Below, piece after piece: positions 1 to 8,306 of a stretch of 54,617 bases of DNA (position 1 is its first letter; the number at the start of each line of letters is the position of its first letter). Source of the DNA: SAR324 cluster bacterium (GTDB lineage Bacteria > SAR324 > NAC60-12); the NCBI GenBank assembly GCA_015231885.1, contig JADGAT010000027.1:1-54617 (forward strand). The letters run 5' to 3'. The translations under genes were made by a program, and so were the position numbers. The notes beneath the pieces are model-generated. The model did no database searches, was not told the origin of the DNA, and saw only the letters and a program-made list of their open reading frames with translations.

Positions 1-17
1 GTTATTATTTTCGCCTT
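1..17 (-). repeat. MITE-like repeat, copy 1 (cut by window edge)
   Basis: The first 17 bases match the GGAAGGCG end of the dispersed element found complete at 40213-40368, here in reverse orientation. Only this end is inside the window, and the terminal GG of the element appears to be lost. It directly abuts the kinase remnant at 18-92. Confidence 0.6.
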
Positions 18-92
18 ACTAGCATAAATGGCATGTGCTGCATTGTGAAGCAAGTTGAAAAACACTTGCTGGATTTCAATGGAGATTCTCGC
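18..92 (-). pseudogene. Histidine kinase N-box remnant
   Basis: Reading leftward just after the stop of the STAS gene, and in the same frame, the sequence encodes IEIQQVFFNLLHNAAHAI. This is the N-box start of a histidine-kinase ATPase domain, normally found deep inside a kinase. No start codon, H-box or upstream kinase sequence accompanies it, and it runs into repeat copy 1. It is therefore read as a roughly 25-codon scrap of a lost kinase gene. Anything left of the window cannot be judged. Confidence 0.45.
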
Positions 93-434
93 TCATTGTG
101 TGTGCATGAAAGCGATTGCTTCTTGTTCTGTTTGAAAAGTAGGAATGATTTTACTGAATTTAGCTTGGAATGGAATTCCTAAAATATCGTTACTGAATTG
201 GCAAATTGCGACTCCTTTGGGCAATTTGGTCTTTTTACTGAGCGTGATAAGGGCCCCCCAGCCGGCAGAGTCAATGTGAGTTACATGTTTTAAGTTGATG
301 ACTAATGCGGCAGGGGTAACTTTATTCAGTATTGCACTAATTTCTGAAGGAAGCTCGTAAACTTTATCAAGGATGAGGTCATTTCTCAGCTCAACAATGC
401 AAATATTATTTTCAATACGGTGTGATAGAATCAT
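93..434 (-). CDS. STAS-domain protein (anti-sigma factor antagonist type) 1
   Basis: This 113-aa protein is a single STAS domain of SpoIIAA/RsbV type. It opens with the SHRIENNICIV strand shared by the other STAS proteins in this window and carries THIDSAGWG at about residues 52-60, where the Ser is the expected phosphorylation site. Such proteins bind or release a partner (anti-sigma kinase, phosphatase or cyclase) depending on Ser phosphorylation, in the cytoplasm. No anti-sigma kinase gene is adjacent. It starts at ATG 434. Family assignment is firm; the partner is unknown. Confidence 0.85.
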   Translation of the reverse strand: MILSHRIENNICIVELRNDLILDKVYELPSEISAILNKVTPAALVINLKHVTHIDSAGWGALITLSKKTKLPKGVAICQFSNDILGIPFQAKFSKIIPTFQTEQEAIAFMHTQ

Positions 435-716
435 AAAATTTAAGATATTGTATTTTTTGAACTCGTGCCACGCATTGATTCAATGCTCATTGCCATCATC
501 CATGAAAGGCCATCATAGAAAATTTCTCTAAAAAAAGCAGGTTCTTTCTATTACTCTATTTTTTCAATTGGTCAATGTTCTAAAAAGTGGGATTGTGAAA
601 TAGACGGCATGATGCTATTTTAGTTGCGCAACAGTTCAATTGCTGCGCAGAGTGGGCACCGTCCCAGTGCAAAAAAAGATATTGACCATAAAGAAACGAA
701 TGCAGGGATTGATAAA

Positions 717-1520
717 ATGGAAGCGGAGAAGCAAATCTACATTTTTAAAGAAAATCAGCAGGATCATGAACATTTTCGGCTGCAATTGATTGAATCGGCA
801 TTGGATGAATCAACCATTGCCAATCTGCGGGAAGTGGACATTCAAAAAGGCTGGAACTGTTTGGAAATTGGGGCAGGGGCAGGCTCTATTGCCAGTTGGC
901 TTGGAGGTTCTGTTGGCGAAAACGGTTCGGTAGTTTCCATTGATAAAAATATCAAGTACCTGGGACATTTGAAGTCTCCCGTACACCAAGTCCATGAACA
1001 GGACTTGATGCAATTTGAACTCCAGCAGCACTTTGATTTTATTCATGCACGGTATGTTTTGATTCACAATACCGACCATGACGGATTGTTGCGGCGTATA
1101 TATGCAATGTTGAAACCTGGAGGCTTTATTGTGCTGGAAGAACCGGATTTTACTTCAGCAAAAACAATCACCAACATAGGACGCCAACATCAGGAAAGGG
1201 TCAATCGCGCCATTTGCAAAATGTTCCATGGGTTTGAGCTGGACCCTGAATTTGGCGCCAAATTACCGTCCTGTATTCAGCAAACAGGCTTTGATATAAG
1301 GAAGGTCCATGCTATCGAACACTTGTGCCATGGGGGTGCTCCTGTTGCCAAAGTGATGGCAGAATCCGCCATTGCGCTGGAAGAAAAGTACCTGGCTACA
1401 GGAGAGGCCGATGCGTTGGATATTGAAGGGTTTATCCAAAATGCAAACAATCCGGAGTTTTGGGCCAACTATTACACAACCGTTTCGGTGATTGCCGTCA
1501 AACCTTATGGTTCATGGTAG
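717..1520 (+). CDS. Class I SAM-dependent methyltransferase
   Basis: With the start at ATG 717 this is a 267-aa Rossmann-fold methyltransferase. Motif I is LEIGAGAGSIASWL (about residues 44-57), followed by the acidic end of strand 2 (VVSIDKN), FDFIHARYVLIHN, and LKPGGFIVLEEPDF. The frame opens further upstream at TTG 624, but those 31 residues are polar and unlike the family start. IYIFKENQQDHEHFRLQ resembles the usual N-terminus (ExxHxRLxxL), and AGGGAT precedes ATG 717. The substrate is not evident. It converges on the lipase gene, and the two coding regions overlap by 9 bp at their 3' ends. Confidence 0.85.
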   Translation: MEAEKQIYIFKENQQDHEHFRLQLIESALDESTIANLREVDIQKGWNCLEIGAGAGSIASWLGGSVGENGSVVSIDKNIKYLGHLKSPVHQVHEQDLMQFELQQHFDFIHARYVLIHNTDHDGLLRRIYAMLKPGGFIVLEEPDFTSAKTITNIGRQHQERVNRAICKMFHGFELDPEFGAKLPSCIQQTGFDIRKVHAIEHLCHGGAPVAKVMAESAIALEEKYLATGEADALDIEGFIQNANNPEFWANYYTTVSVIAVKPYGSW

Positions 1521-2684
1521 ATCACGCAGCAGACTATATATCTGCTGATAAAGTTTTTTATGGGCATTGGCCATCAAGGGGTTGTTCAAACAGCCAAATA
1601 CAGCATCCAGGTGATCGAACCTCTGTCCTGTTACACTTTCTGCTGGTTCGTAATACCATTTTCCTTTTTCGATGGGACGGTCGTTAAAAATGCCGATACC
1701 TCCGATGGCGTGGTTTCCTGCTGTGAAGGGATACCGCTGGGAAATTGAGCTGACTGCACCATCATTGGCCCTCCATTTATGAATGGTCAACTCCCCAGAC
1801 CCCCAGCCTGGTAAGGGAGGGAATTCAAAATCGACAATCAATCCCTGGAATGCCGAAGAAAGGGTGAGAAAGGGATTGATAAAAATATCCGGATAGCAGT
1901 TGGGAGTGATCAGGGCTTGATTGGATTTTTCTGTGACAATGGATAAGTAATAAGTATTGGGATGAGTTGCTATCTGTTGATTGGCCTTATACCCCCCCTG
2001 CAGAGTCAGGTCAAATGCCAGGTTGTCTTCATTTTTGGCAAACTGCGACTGTTCCAAGGCCAAAATGCTATTTTCAAAGTTCCTTTCTTTGATTCCAATC
2101 CAATGGTCCAAGTGGAATGGATAAATTTTGTCGGTTGTCTGATTGCCTGCCATTGCAAAAATTTGAATGACATTTCCAATGAACACCCCTACGGGGTGTG
2201 CGATCAAGCCCGTTTCTTTATCACATCCGAGCATGTAAGGAAGAGTGGAACCATTTAAAACACCTGAGATGGAAACAACGGCTTCCACCCAGTTGGCGTT
2301 CGAACCCCACCCCCAATAATCTTGGGCCAATAGCTGCTGAAGTTCAAGGGCCGTATGACCTCCTGCGCTGTGTCCAAGCAAAATGACGGGGTTGTCCTCG
2401 GACCATGTTTCCACGAAGGCGTGTCCTCTGTAATCACGGGAAAACTGTGCGTGGTCTTCTTGTCGACTATGGGCTTTTCCATAATCGGTTTTGGCTCCTT
2501 TGATTTGAGCCGCTACTTCGCAGGCGCGGTCATGAAAAGAGCTGACAGGGCCGCAATTGGCTTCATGAAATTGGAATTCGGAAGATGTTTGTGCCAAGGC
2601 ATGACCCCAATAAGGTAAGCCTCCCATCTGAGAGTTCCCCCAACCCAGCAACCCATGAATGAAAATGATGTTTTTTGATTTCAT
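1512..2684 (-). CDS. Triacylglycerol lipase, family I.5-like
   Basis: This 390-aa alpha/beta hydrolase resembles Geobacillus/staphylococcal family I.5 lipases along its length. It has HGLLGWG oxyanion loop residues near 10-16 and the nucleophile in GHSAGG with Ser about residue 106. The family zinc ligands appear conserved: Asp in DRACE, two His in GKAHSRQEDHAQF, and Asp in LDHWG-like context near 193. Further family blocks are HPNTYYLS, WRANDGAVSS (catalytic Asp region) and FDHLDAV (catalytic His). Family members are normally secreted, but this one begins MKSKNIIFIHG with no signal peptide, and no in-frame upstream extension is apparent. It follows the STAS gene at 2727 by 42 bp and is probably cotranscribed. 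Confidence 0.85.
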   Translation of the reverse strand: MKSKNIIFIHGLLGWGNSQMGGLPYWGHALAQTSSEFQFHEANCGPVSSFHDRACEVAAQIKGAKTDYGKAHSRQEDHAQFSRDYRGHAFVETWSEDNPVILLGHSAGGHTALELQQLLAQDYWGWGSNANWVEAVVSISGVLNGSTLPYMLGCDKETGLIAHPVGVFIGNVIQIFAMAGNQTTDKIYPFHLDHWIGIKERNFENSILALEQSQFAKNEDNLAFDLTLQGGYKANQQIATHPNTYYLSIVTEKSNQALITPNCYPDIFINPFLTLSSAFQGLIVDFEFPPLPGWGSGELTIHKWRANDGAVSSISQRYPFTAGNHAIGGIGIFNDRPIEKGKWYYEPAESVTGQRFDHLDAVFGCLNNPLMANAHKKLYQQIYSLLRDLP

Positions 2685-2726
2685 AATGAAGTGTGGTGCT
2701 TTGTCTCTCTGATTATGTAGTAGGTG

Positions 2727-3098
2727 CTATTCGTTTTCTTCTTCCTCTGTTTCTTCAGTGGGATTGAATGATTCTATGGCCTCTTCTTCTGTTGGGTAAT
2801 TGTTCATGATTCTGTCCAAACCCATGGCCTCAAAGAGGACTTTGACGGTGTCATCAAAGCCGCACATAACAAACCCTATGTCCTTCTTTTTGGCCTCTTG
2901 GAGAAGGCTTATGAAGACCCCTATGCCAGATGAATCAATGTATGGCATTTTTTCGCAATTGAGGACAATGCCTTTCTGATCAGGCTCATTCATTAAGGAG
3001 GAGATGTAGGATTTGAATTCTAACGTTTCTCTGCTATCAATCTCTCCCTTGACGCTGATGATACAGATATTATTTTCGATGCGGTGTGAGAGTTCCAT
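2727..3098 (-). CDS. STAS-domain protein 2
   Basis: This 123-aa single STAS domain starts MELSHRIENNICII, almost identical to the start of STAS 1. It has the phosphosite motif YIDSSGIGVF at about residues 53-62, then the family's FDDTVKVLFEAMGLDRIM helix and an acidic tail (TEETEEEENE). The intact Ser suggests it can be switched by phosphorylation. It lies 42 bp upstream of the lipase gene on the same strand. The partner kinase and phosphatase are not adjacent. Confidence 0.88.
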   Translation of the reverse strand: MELSHRIENNICIISVKGEIDSRETLEFKSYISSLMNEPDQKGIVLNCEKMPYIDSSGIGVFISLLQEAKKKDIGFVMCGFDDTVKVLFEAMGLDRIMNNYPTEEEAIESFNPTEETEEEENE

Positions 3099-3176
3099 GA
3101 GTTTTTTTGTATGAATGGTTATTTGAAAATTGAAAGAACTTATTTGTGACTACCATAGATGAGGAAAATAAGAAAG

Positions 3177-3746
3177 TCACTCCCACAATTCCATGACATC
3201 TTCCAAATTTGCCCGTTTTCTAGGCTTGGGAGGTTCTTTGGCAGTGCCAAGATAGAGAAATCCGATAATCTCTTCCTGGTCCCCAAACCCCAGGGCTTGT
3301 TTAACATCAGGATCATAAGCAGGCCATTCTGTGAGCCATTGACCCACATAGCCCAGGGAGTGGGCAGCCGTCAGAATATTTTGGCATACGGCTCCACCGG
3401 ATAGACGCTGCTCCGATAATGGAATTTTACATTCTGTTTGCAGGAAGGAGGCAACCACCAGTAAAACAGGTGCTCGCTGGGGGCGAATCTGCTCTTTCTC
3501 GAGTTCCGTTGGGTTGGTGTCTGGATTATTTTTTTGATGAATTTCAACAAACAGCTTTCCCAATTTTTGTTGTCCGGATTTGTGCAGTACCTTAATTCGC
3601 CATGGAGCCAGCTTTCCGTGATCGGGTACTCGTATTCCTGCTTTGAGGATCAACTGGAGTTCTTCTGATGTGGGGCCTGGTTCGCTCATATTGGCTGCAA
3701 CGGCAGAGCGCCGATTCAGTAACAGCTTTAAAGTTGGGTTGATCAT
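3177..3746 (-). CDS. Nitroreductase family protein, YdjA-like
   Basis: A 189-aa FMN-dependent nitroreductase-like protein. It has LLLNRRSAVAANMSEPGPTSEEL at the start, RVPDHGKLAPWRIKVL, the central RAPVLLVVAS, and GFLYLGTAKEPPKPRKR at the end, which is the layout of the E. coli YdjA group. The frame stays open upstream to 3890, but that extension is hydrophobic, Cys- and Phe-rich and unlike the family, so ATG 3746 (MINPTLKLLL) is chosen. The physiological substrate is unknown. It is divergent from the ABC transporter, with about 145 bp between starts. Confidence 0.85.
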   Translation of the reverse strand: MINPTLKLLLNRRSAVAANMSEPGPTSEELQLILKAGIRVPDHGKLAPWRIKVLHKSGQQKLGKLFVEIHQKNNPDTNPTELEKEQIRPQRAPVLLVVASFLQTECKIPLSEQRLSGGAVCQNILTAAHSLGYVGQWLTEWPAYDPDVKQALGFGDQEEIIGFLYLGTAKEPPKPRKRANLEDVMELWE

Positions 3747-3891
3747 TTGGTCTTTTTGGAAAAATTTTTCAGAAAAATTGAGAAGAAGACTCGATTTTCT
3801 CATAAAACAAAGTAAAAAACACGTAAAACAATGAATGGGCAGGTAAAATTCTGCTGTGTAAAATAACACTTTTTTTAAAATAGGGCGCATC

Positions 3892-5739
3892 GTGCATCCA
3901 GTTACTACCGACCTTCCTGACGATACAATCAGTCTGTGGCGTCGTTTCTTTGGCGTTTTTCGTTACAGCCGGCGTGCAATTGAACTAGTGTGGACGACGA
4001 ACCAACACCTGACCCTATGTTTGATCCTCCTCACGCTGGCTGCAGGAATTTTTCCTGCCGGTGTGGCCTATGTCGGACAATTGATCGTTGATGGAGTGGT
4101 TGCCTCCATTGGAAAAACAGAGTCGATTTCCTGGTTCAATCCGCAATCGGTCTGGTTTTTTGTGGTGTTGGAGGCCGTTTTGGTGATGGGATTGACCGGA
4201 ACACAGCGGGGAATTTCTCTCGTTCAATCCCTGTTTCGGGCACAATTGGGGCATCGCGTCAACACAATGATTCTGGAAAAAGCCGTGACCCTCCAATTGA
4301 AAAATTTTGAAGATTCCGAATTTTATGACAAGCTCACACGTGCTCGCAGAGAAGCCTCAACTCGCCCATTGAGTTTGGTTAACAGAACATTTGGCTTGAT
4401 CCAAAACCTCATTTCGCTCGCCAGTTACACGACCTTGCTGTTTCAGTTTTCCCCGTTTGCGGTTCTCATTTTAGTGGTTGGCGGATTGCCTGCTTTTCTG
4501 GCAGAAACTAAATTTTCTGGCGATGCTTTTCGTCTGTTCCGCTGGAAATCTCCAGAAACCCGCATGCAGATGTACCTGGAAAGTGTACTGGCCAGAGAGG
4601 ATAGTGTCAAAGAAGTCAAACTCTTTCAGATTGGCCCCCTCCTTCTGCAGAGGTATCGAGATATTTTCAGTAAATTGTACACCGAAGATCGAAACCTGAC
4701 GATTCGGAGAGATGTTTGGGGTTATGTGCTGGGCTTGATTGGGGTTTTTGCCTTGTATACTGCCTATGCCTGGATCATTTATGTGACAATTCTTGGGGAG
4801 ATCACCCTGGGTCAAATGACCATGTACCTGCTCTTGTTCAAACAGGGGCAATCTGCGGTGTCTGCGATCTTGACGGCGGTGGGTGGTATGTATGAAGACA
4901 ATCTGTACTTGTCCAACTTGTATGAATATCTGGAACAGGATGTTCTGGAAGAGGATGGAACTGCCGTAGTTGGTTCTCAACCAGGAACTGGGATTTGCTT
5001 TGAGAATGTCTCTTTTGCTTATCCAGGGACGGACACTCCGGCACTGAATGACATTTCTTTCACGCTTCGACCTGGGGAAAGTCTGGCGCTTGTGGGTGAA
5101 AATGGTTCTGGCAAGACCACGCTGGTCAAACTGCTTTCACGTCTTTATGATCCTTCTTCTGGTCGAGTGATGCTGGATGGGTTAGACCTTCAGGAGTGGA
5201 AAGCCGATACGCTGCGCCGACGCATTGGCATCATCTTTCAGGATTTCAAACGCTACCAGTTTCCTGTTGGTGAGAATGTTGGGGTGGGCGATGTGGATCA
5301 CTTTCTCGATGAAAACCGCTGGAAGGATTCTGCCGTCAAAGGATTGGCAGCACCCTTCATTGAAACGTTGCCCAATGGTTTTTATACACAGCTGGGACGG
5401 TGGTTCAAAGGCGGAAGAGAACTATCGGGAGGTCAATGGCAAAAAATCGCTCTCTCCCGTGCATTCATGCGGGAACAAGCAGATATACTAGTGCTTGATG
5501 AGCCAACAGCCTCAATGGATGCAGGAGCTGAAGCACAAATATTTGAGCATTTCCGCAGCTTGACACAGGATAAGATTGCCATTCTCATTTCTCACCGCTT
5601 TTCCACGGTGCGAATGGCCAATCGAATTCTGGTGATGCAGAATGGGCAAATTATTGAGCAAGGCAGCCATGAAGAATTAATGGAACTGGGTGGTCAGTAT
5701 GCACGGCTGTTTCTCATTCAGGCTGAGGGGTATCGGTAG
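3892..5739 (+). CDS. ABC exporter, fused permease and ATPase
   Basis: A 615-aa half-transporter of the type I exporter fold. An N-terminal membrane domain with about six helices (about 35-330) is followed by an ATPase domain with Walker A GENGSGKTT (about 405), signature LSGGQWQ (about 505), Walker B ILVLDEPTASMD and H-loop ISHRFST. It would act as a homodimer in the inner membrane. The start is GTG 3892. The neighbours (nitroreductase, CDGSH-like protein) do not identify the cargo, and no precursor-peptide or peptidase gene is visible beside it. Confidence 0.92.
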   Translation: MHPVTTDLPDDTISLWRRFFGVFRYSRRAIELVWTTNQHLTLCLILLTLAAGIFPAGVAYVGQLIVDGVVASIGKTESISWFNPQSVWFFVVLEAVLVMGLTGTQRGISLVQSLFRAQLGHRVNTMILEKAVTLQLKNFEDSEFYDKLTRARREASTRPLSLVNRTFGLIQNLISLASYTTLLFQFSPFAVLILVVGGLPAFLAETKFSGDAFRLFRWKSPETRMQMYLESVLAREDSVKEVKLFQIGPLLLQRYRDIFSKLYTEDRNLTIRRDVWGYVLGLIGVFALYTAYAWIIYVTILGEITLGQMTMYLLLFKQGQSAVSAILTAVGGMYEDNLYLSNLYEYLEQDVLEEDGTAVVGSQPGTGICFENVSFAYPGTDTPALNDISFTLRPGESLALVGENGSGKTTLVKLLSRLYDPSSGRVMLDGLDLQEWKADTLRRRIGIIFQDFKRYQFPVGENVGVGDVDHFLDENRWKDSAVKGLAAPFIETLPNGFYTQLGRWFKGGRELSGGQWQKIALSRAFMREQADILVLDEPTASMDAGAEAQIFEHFRSLTQDKIAILISHRFSTVRMANRILVMQNGQIIEQGSHEELMELGGQYARLFLIQAEGYR

Positions 5740-5771
5740 TAACTTAACGGTCATTCAAATTTGTTAGTATA

Positions 5772-5801
5772 TTGACATTGTAACCCGTATATGAATATGC
5801 T
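5772..5801 (+). promoter_or_regulatory. Candidate sigma70-type promoter for the CDGSH-like gene
   Basis: TTGACA at 5772-5777 and TATGCT at 5796-5801 are separated by 18 bp in the gap after the ABC gene, upstream of the small gene at 5917. The match is by eye only. Confidence 0.45.
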
Positions 5802-5825
5802 ACACTCATCAACCAGTATTTATGT

Positions 5826-5845
5826 TATACATTTGAAAATGTATA
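5826..5845. promoter_or_regulatory. Inverted repeat upstream of the CDGSH-like gene
   Basis: Perfect 9-bp arms TATACATTT and AAATGTATA are separated by GA. They lie about 25 bp downstream of the candidate -10 box and 70 bp before ATG 5917. This could be an operator or a 5'-UTR hairpin; there is no T-run, so it is not a standard terminator. Confidence 0.45.
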
Positions 5846-5916
5846 TTGAGGAAATGCGTGACAACACAATCTTTTGACAGCAAAGATCGATTATGATTTC
5901 CACTCCAGGAGAAAAA

Positions 5917-6099
5917 ATGAAATTATACAAAGATACTGATTCTGTGACAACTAATGCATCTCACCAATCCAAAATTGCCACAGACCCTACAGCAAAGGTC
6001 GAAAAAAAAGATGCGACTCCTCCAACCACTTTTTGCGTGTGCGGCCATTCAATAAAATACCCTAATTGTGATGGACATGCTTGCTGGGGATGGGATTAA
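5917..6099 (+). CDS. 60-aa CDGSH-like metal-binding protein with shifted ligand
   Basis: A 60-aa protein with a polar, probably disordered N-terminal half and a C-terminal motif CVCGHSIKYPNCDGHACW (residues 40-57). CDGSH iron-sulfur domains use C-x-C-x8-C-D-G-(S/A/T)-H. The three cysteines, the Ser, the Pro and the C-D-G match here exactly, but the His falls one position early (CDGH instead of CDGSH) and an extra Cys follows at 56. The AGGAG at 5907-5911, six bases before ATG 5917, decides the start over ATG 5893. The metal centre, if any, is an inference. Confidence 0.65.
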   Translation: MKLYKDTDSVTTNASHQSKIATDPTAKVEKKDATPPTTFCVCGHSIKYPNCDGHACWGWD

Positions 6100-6110
6100 A
6101 CCGTCTGGAT

Positions 6111-7745
6111 TTATTTGATGCGATCCACTTTGTATTGTGCCATCATTTGAGCCATTTTATTTCTCAATAATTCTATTTTTTGGGCATTATGCTTAGAGGG
6201 AACGGCGTGCCGAAGGATAAATTCGTTCTTTTGCAGATACTCTTTGGCGACATCCCGTGGTGTGATCTGTTTGACGCATAAAGACAGAATACAGGCAATC
6301 AAATCCTTCAGTATATTGAAGTTCAGCTGGGATGCATATTGCTGGGACTGAATTCCCTTTACTATCTTGCCATACTGCTCCATTGCTGTTTTGTAACACT
6401 TGGCGATATCTTCATGATAGTCTTTTGCCTGAACACCGAATTCCGTCCTGAAAGGCAGACTGGGGCCTACCATATTTTGCTCATACTCAATCAATGATGC
6501 TTTGTGAATACCAAATTTCATTTCCCCTTCTGCATAGGCCACGAGTGCTTCTAAATATCCTGTCAATTTATTCACTTTTTCTTTTTTTCTTCCAACCTGT
6601 GCATCCGTTAGCCGATCCAGGAAACTTTTTTTAGGTGGTTCCTTGGTGCTCTCCGCATTGTCTGTTGGAGTCTTCTCTTTTTTACTTTCTTTGGCTTGTT
6701 CTTCTGTATCTCCTGTGGCTGTCATGCACTCCACCATCCGCAGGAACTCGTTGAGTGTGCTTCGGCACAAGGGAAACCATTTGAGGTCATTGATGATTTT
6801 CAAGACATATTCATAGACCTGTCCTTTTTGTGCTTTGGTCAATGATTTGAAACCATTTTTTTCATGTCGTTTGAGTTCAGCGTAGGTCCACTGTTTTTCA
6901 TCTTTTTGTTTTTGCTCCATTTTTTTAGAGGCGGCCCTTGCGGCTTTATCTCTGATATCACCCGCGCTGTATTGCACCTTGTTTTTCTTGTCATCGTCTT
7001 TTGCTTCTTCCAGGTATTTTTTCAGTTTTGTGTAAAAGAAGCGAATTTGATGATCAATCACCACTTTGCTATGATCCAGGGTTATTTTGAAAGCAGTTGC
7101 TCGAATTTCCATATCTTTGGTGGGCTTTTCTTTTCTCCCCTCCCGAAGCACTTTTTGATGCTGGTCAATGGATGATGACTTGGAATAGATCTCCTGCAGG
7201 TATTCTGCTCGTTGTTTCAAGTTGAGCAAATATTGCTGCTGGGCGTGCACCAGAACTTCAATGGTTGTTTCAGAGGGTTCGTGCTGCGTGGCAATGTAGG
7301 CATGGACCAAGGCTCTGCGGTAGTGCTCCATTTGGCAGGTAGCTTGCTTGCCAAACTCCAGAAATGCACGAACACACATAGCCCGTGCCTTTCCATTTCT
7401 TTTATTTTTCTCTAACCGGCGGGCATTGCTAATGAAATCTTGCCTGATTTCTCCTGGAATAGCGCGTTTTCCAATATAGCTGTATAAGTCTTCACACTGG
7501 GAAATTTTTATTTTGGTTTTGGTAAAGATAGAGATGAATGTTTGCTTGGAAGAGTCTTCTTTATTGAAGATTTGAAGGATTCTATTGATTTCACCACGCC
7601 AGTGTGCGTGTTTTAGCCAGGGGATGCAAGATGCTTTGTCTACCCGAACTCGAGTATTTACAAATCCTTCCTTAGCACTACTGTTGACATCTCTTCCATA
7701 GTAATAGTTCAGTGCGGAGGCTTGAACATCCTTTCCTCTAAGCAT
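6111..7745 (-). CDS. Hypothetical 544-aa lysine-rich protein
   Basis: I do not recognise this family. The protein is soluble, with no signal peptide or membrane segment, and largely helical in appearance. A Lys/Glu-rich hinge (about 255-290) and a low-complexity Lys/Thr/Glu linker (about 350-375) separate an N-terminal part (about 1-240) from a C-terminal helical part (about 380-544). The N-terminus has LNYYYGRDVNSSAKEG and basic helices. It is the last gene of a leftward series after the CBS-pair gene, 44 bp away, so cotranscription is likely. No catalytic motif is evident. Confidence 0.7.
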   Translation of the reverse strand: MLRGKDVQASALNYYYGRDVNSSAKEGFVNTRVRVDKASCIPWLKHAHWRGEINRILQIFNKEDSSKQTFISIFTKTKIKISQCEDLYSYIGKRAIPGEIRQDFISNARRLEKNKRNGKARAMCVRAFLEFGKQATCQMEHYRRALVHAYIATQHEPSETTIEVLVHAQQQYLLNLKQRAEYLQEIYSKSSSIDQHQKVLREGRKEKPTKDMEIRATAFKITLDHSKVVIDHQIRFFYTKLKKYLEEAKDDDKKNKVQYSAGDIRDKAARAASKKMEQKQKDEKQWTYAELKRHEKNGFKSLTKAQKGQVYEYVLKIINDLKWFPLCRSTLNEFLRMVECMTATGDTEEQAKESKKEKTPTDNAESTKEPPKKSFLDRLTDAQVGRKKEKVNKLTGYLEALVAYAEGEMKFGIHKASLIEYEQNMVGPSLPFRTEFGVQAKDYHEDIAKCYKTAMEQYGKIVKGIQSQQYASQLNFNILKDLIACILSLCVKQITPRDVAKEYLQKNEFILRHAVPSKHNAQKIELLRNKMAQMMAQYKVDRIK

Positions 7746-7789
7746 TGGTTGTCATTGTTGATATTAAAAAATTTCTTGATGAGTAGTAT

Positions 7790-8221
7790 TCAACTGGTAA
7801 TGTATTTTTCCAACTCCCGAATCGTGAATTCCTGATGCGTAATGATTTGCTTGATGACATCACCCAGTGTAACGATACCAATCAGCGTTGTTCCATTGGC
7901 CAGGACAGGCAAATGCCGGACATGCTTTTCCGTCATCAAAGCCATGCACTCTTCAATGGTAGAATTGGGAGTGACATAGCATACTTCACGAGTCATCAGT
8001 TCGCTCACGAGCGTTTCTTTTGACGATTTCCCTTGGAGAATAACTTTACGGGCATAATCACGTTCTGAGAATATACCGACCAGCTTCTCTTTTTGGGTTA
8101 CCAGCAACGCGCCGATATTCTTTTCTGCCATAAACTCCAGCGCTTGGTACGCTGTGGCATCTGGCTCAATGGACCAGATACAGCTGCTCTTGGTTCGTAA
8201 AAGATTTTCTACTGTTTCCAT
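7790..8221 (-). CDS. Tandem CBS-domain protein
   Basis: A 143-aa protein consisting of two CBS domains (about 8-65 and 78-138). The blocks are ALEFMAEKNIGALLVTQKEKLVGIFSERDYARKVI and CMALMTEKHVRHLPVL..TLIGIVTLGDVIK. This pair forms a Bateman module that usually binds adenosine nucleotides, and stand-alone versions act as energy or redox sensors. It starts at ATG 8221 with GGAG eight bases upstream. It sits between the 544-aa orphan and the DHH-like gene in the same direction. Its target is unknown. Confidence 0.93.
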   Translation of the reverse strand: METVENLLRTKSSCIWSIEPDATAYQALEFMAEKNIGALLVTQKEKLVGIFSERDYARKVILQGKSSKETLVSELMTREVCYVTPNSTIEECMALMTEKHVRHLPVLANGTTLIGIVTLGDVIKQIITHQEFTIRELEKYITS

Positions 8222-8306
8222 AATGTTTTCTCCATTTATGTGAGTTTAAATGTTGCTGCTCCACCACAAGGGGCCGAGTCGCAGAGAATTAAATTCAAAT
8301 TCCGTT

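Noticed and set aside
466..480. TGGCAC on the minus strand as a sigma-54 promoter half
   Set aside because: The required TTGC element at the correct spacing is absent.
624..716. N-terminal extension of the methyltransferase from TTG 624
   Set aside because: The 31 residues are polar and unlike the family, while ATG 717 has a ribosome site and a family-like start.
3760..3771. GAAAAATTTTTC palindrome in the nitroreductase/ABC divergent region
   Set aside because: Pure A/T-tract symmetry is common in AT-rich promoters and carries little information.
3747..3890. N-terminal extension of the nitroreductase, suggestive of a membrane anchor
   Set aside because: The Phe/Cys-rich stretch lies in the divergent promoter region and the family starts at MINPTLKLLLNRRS.
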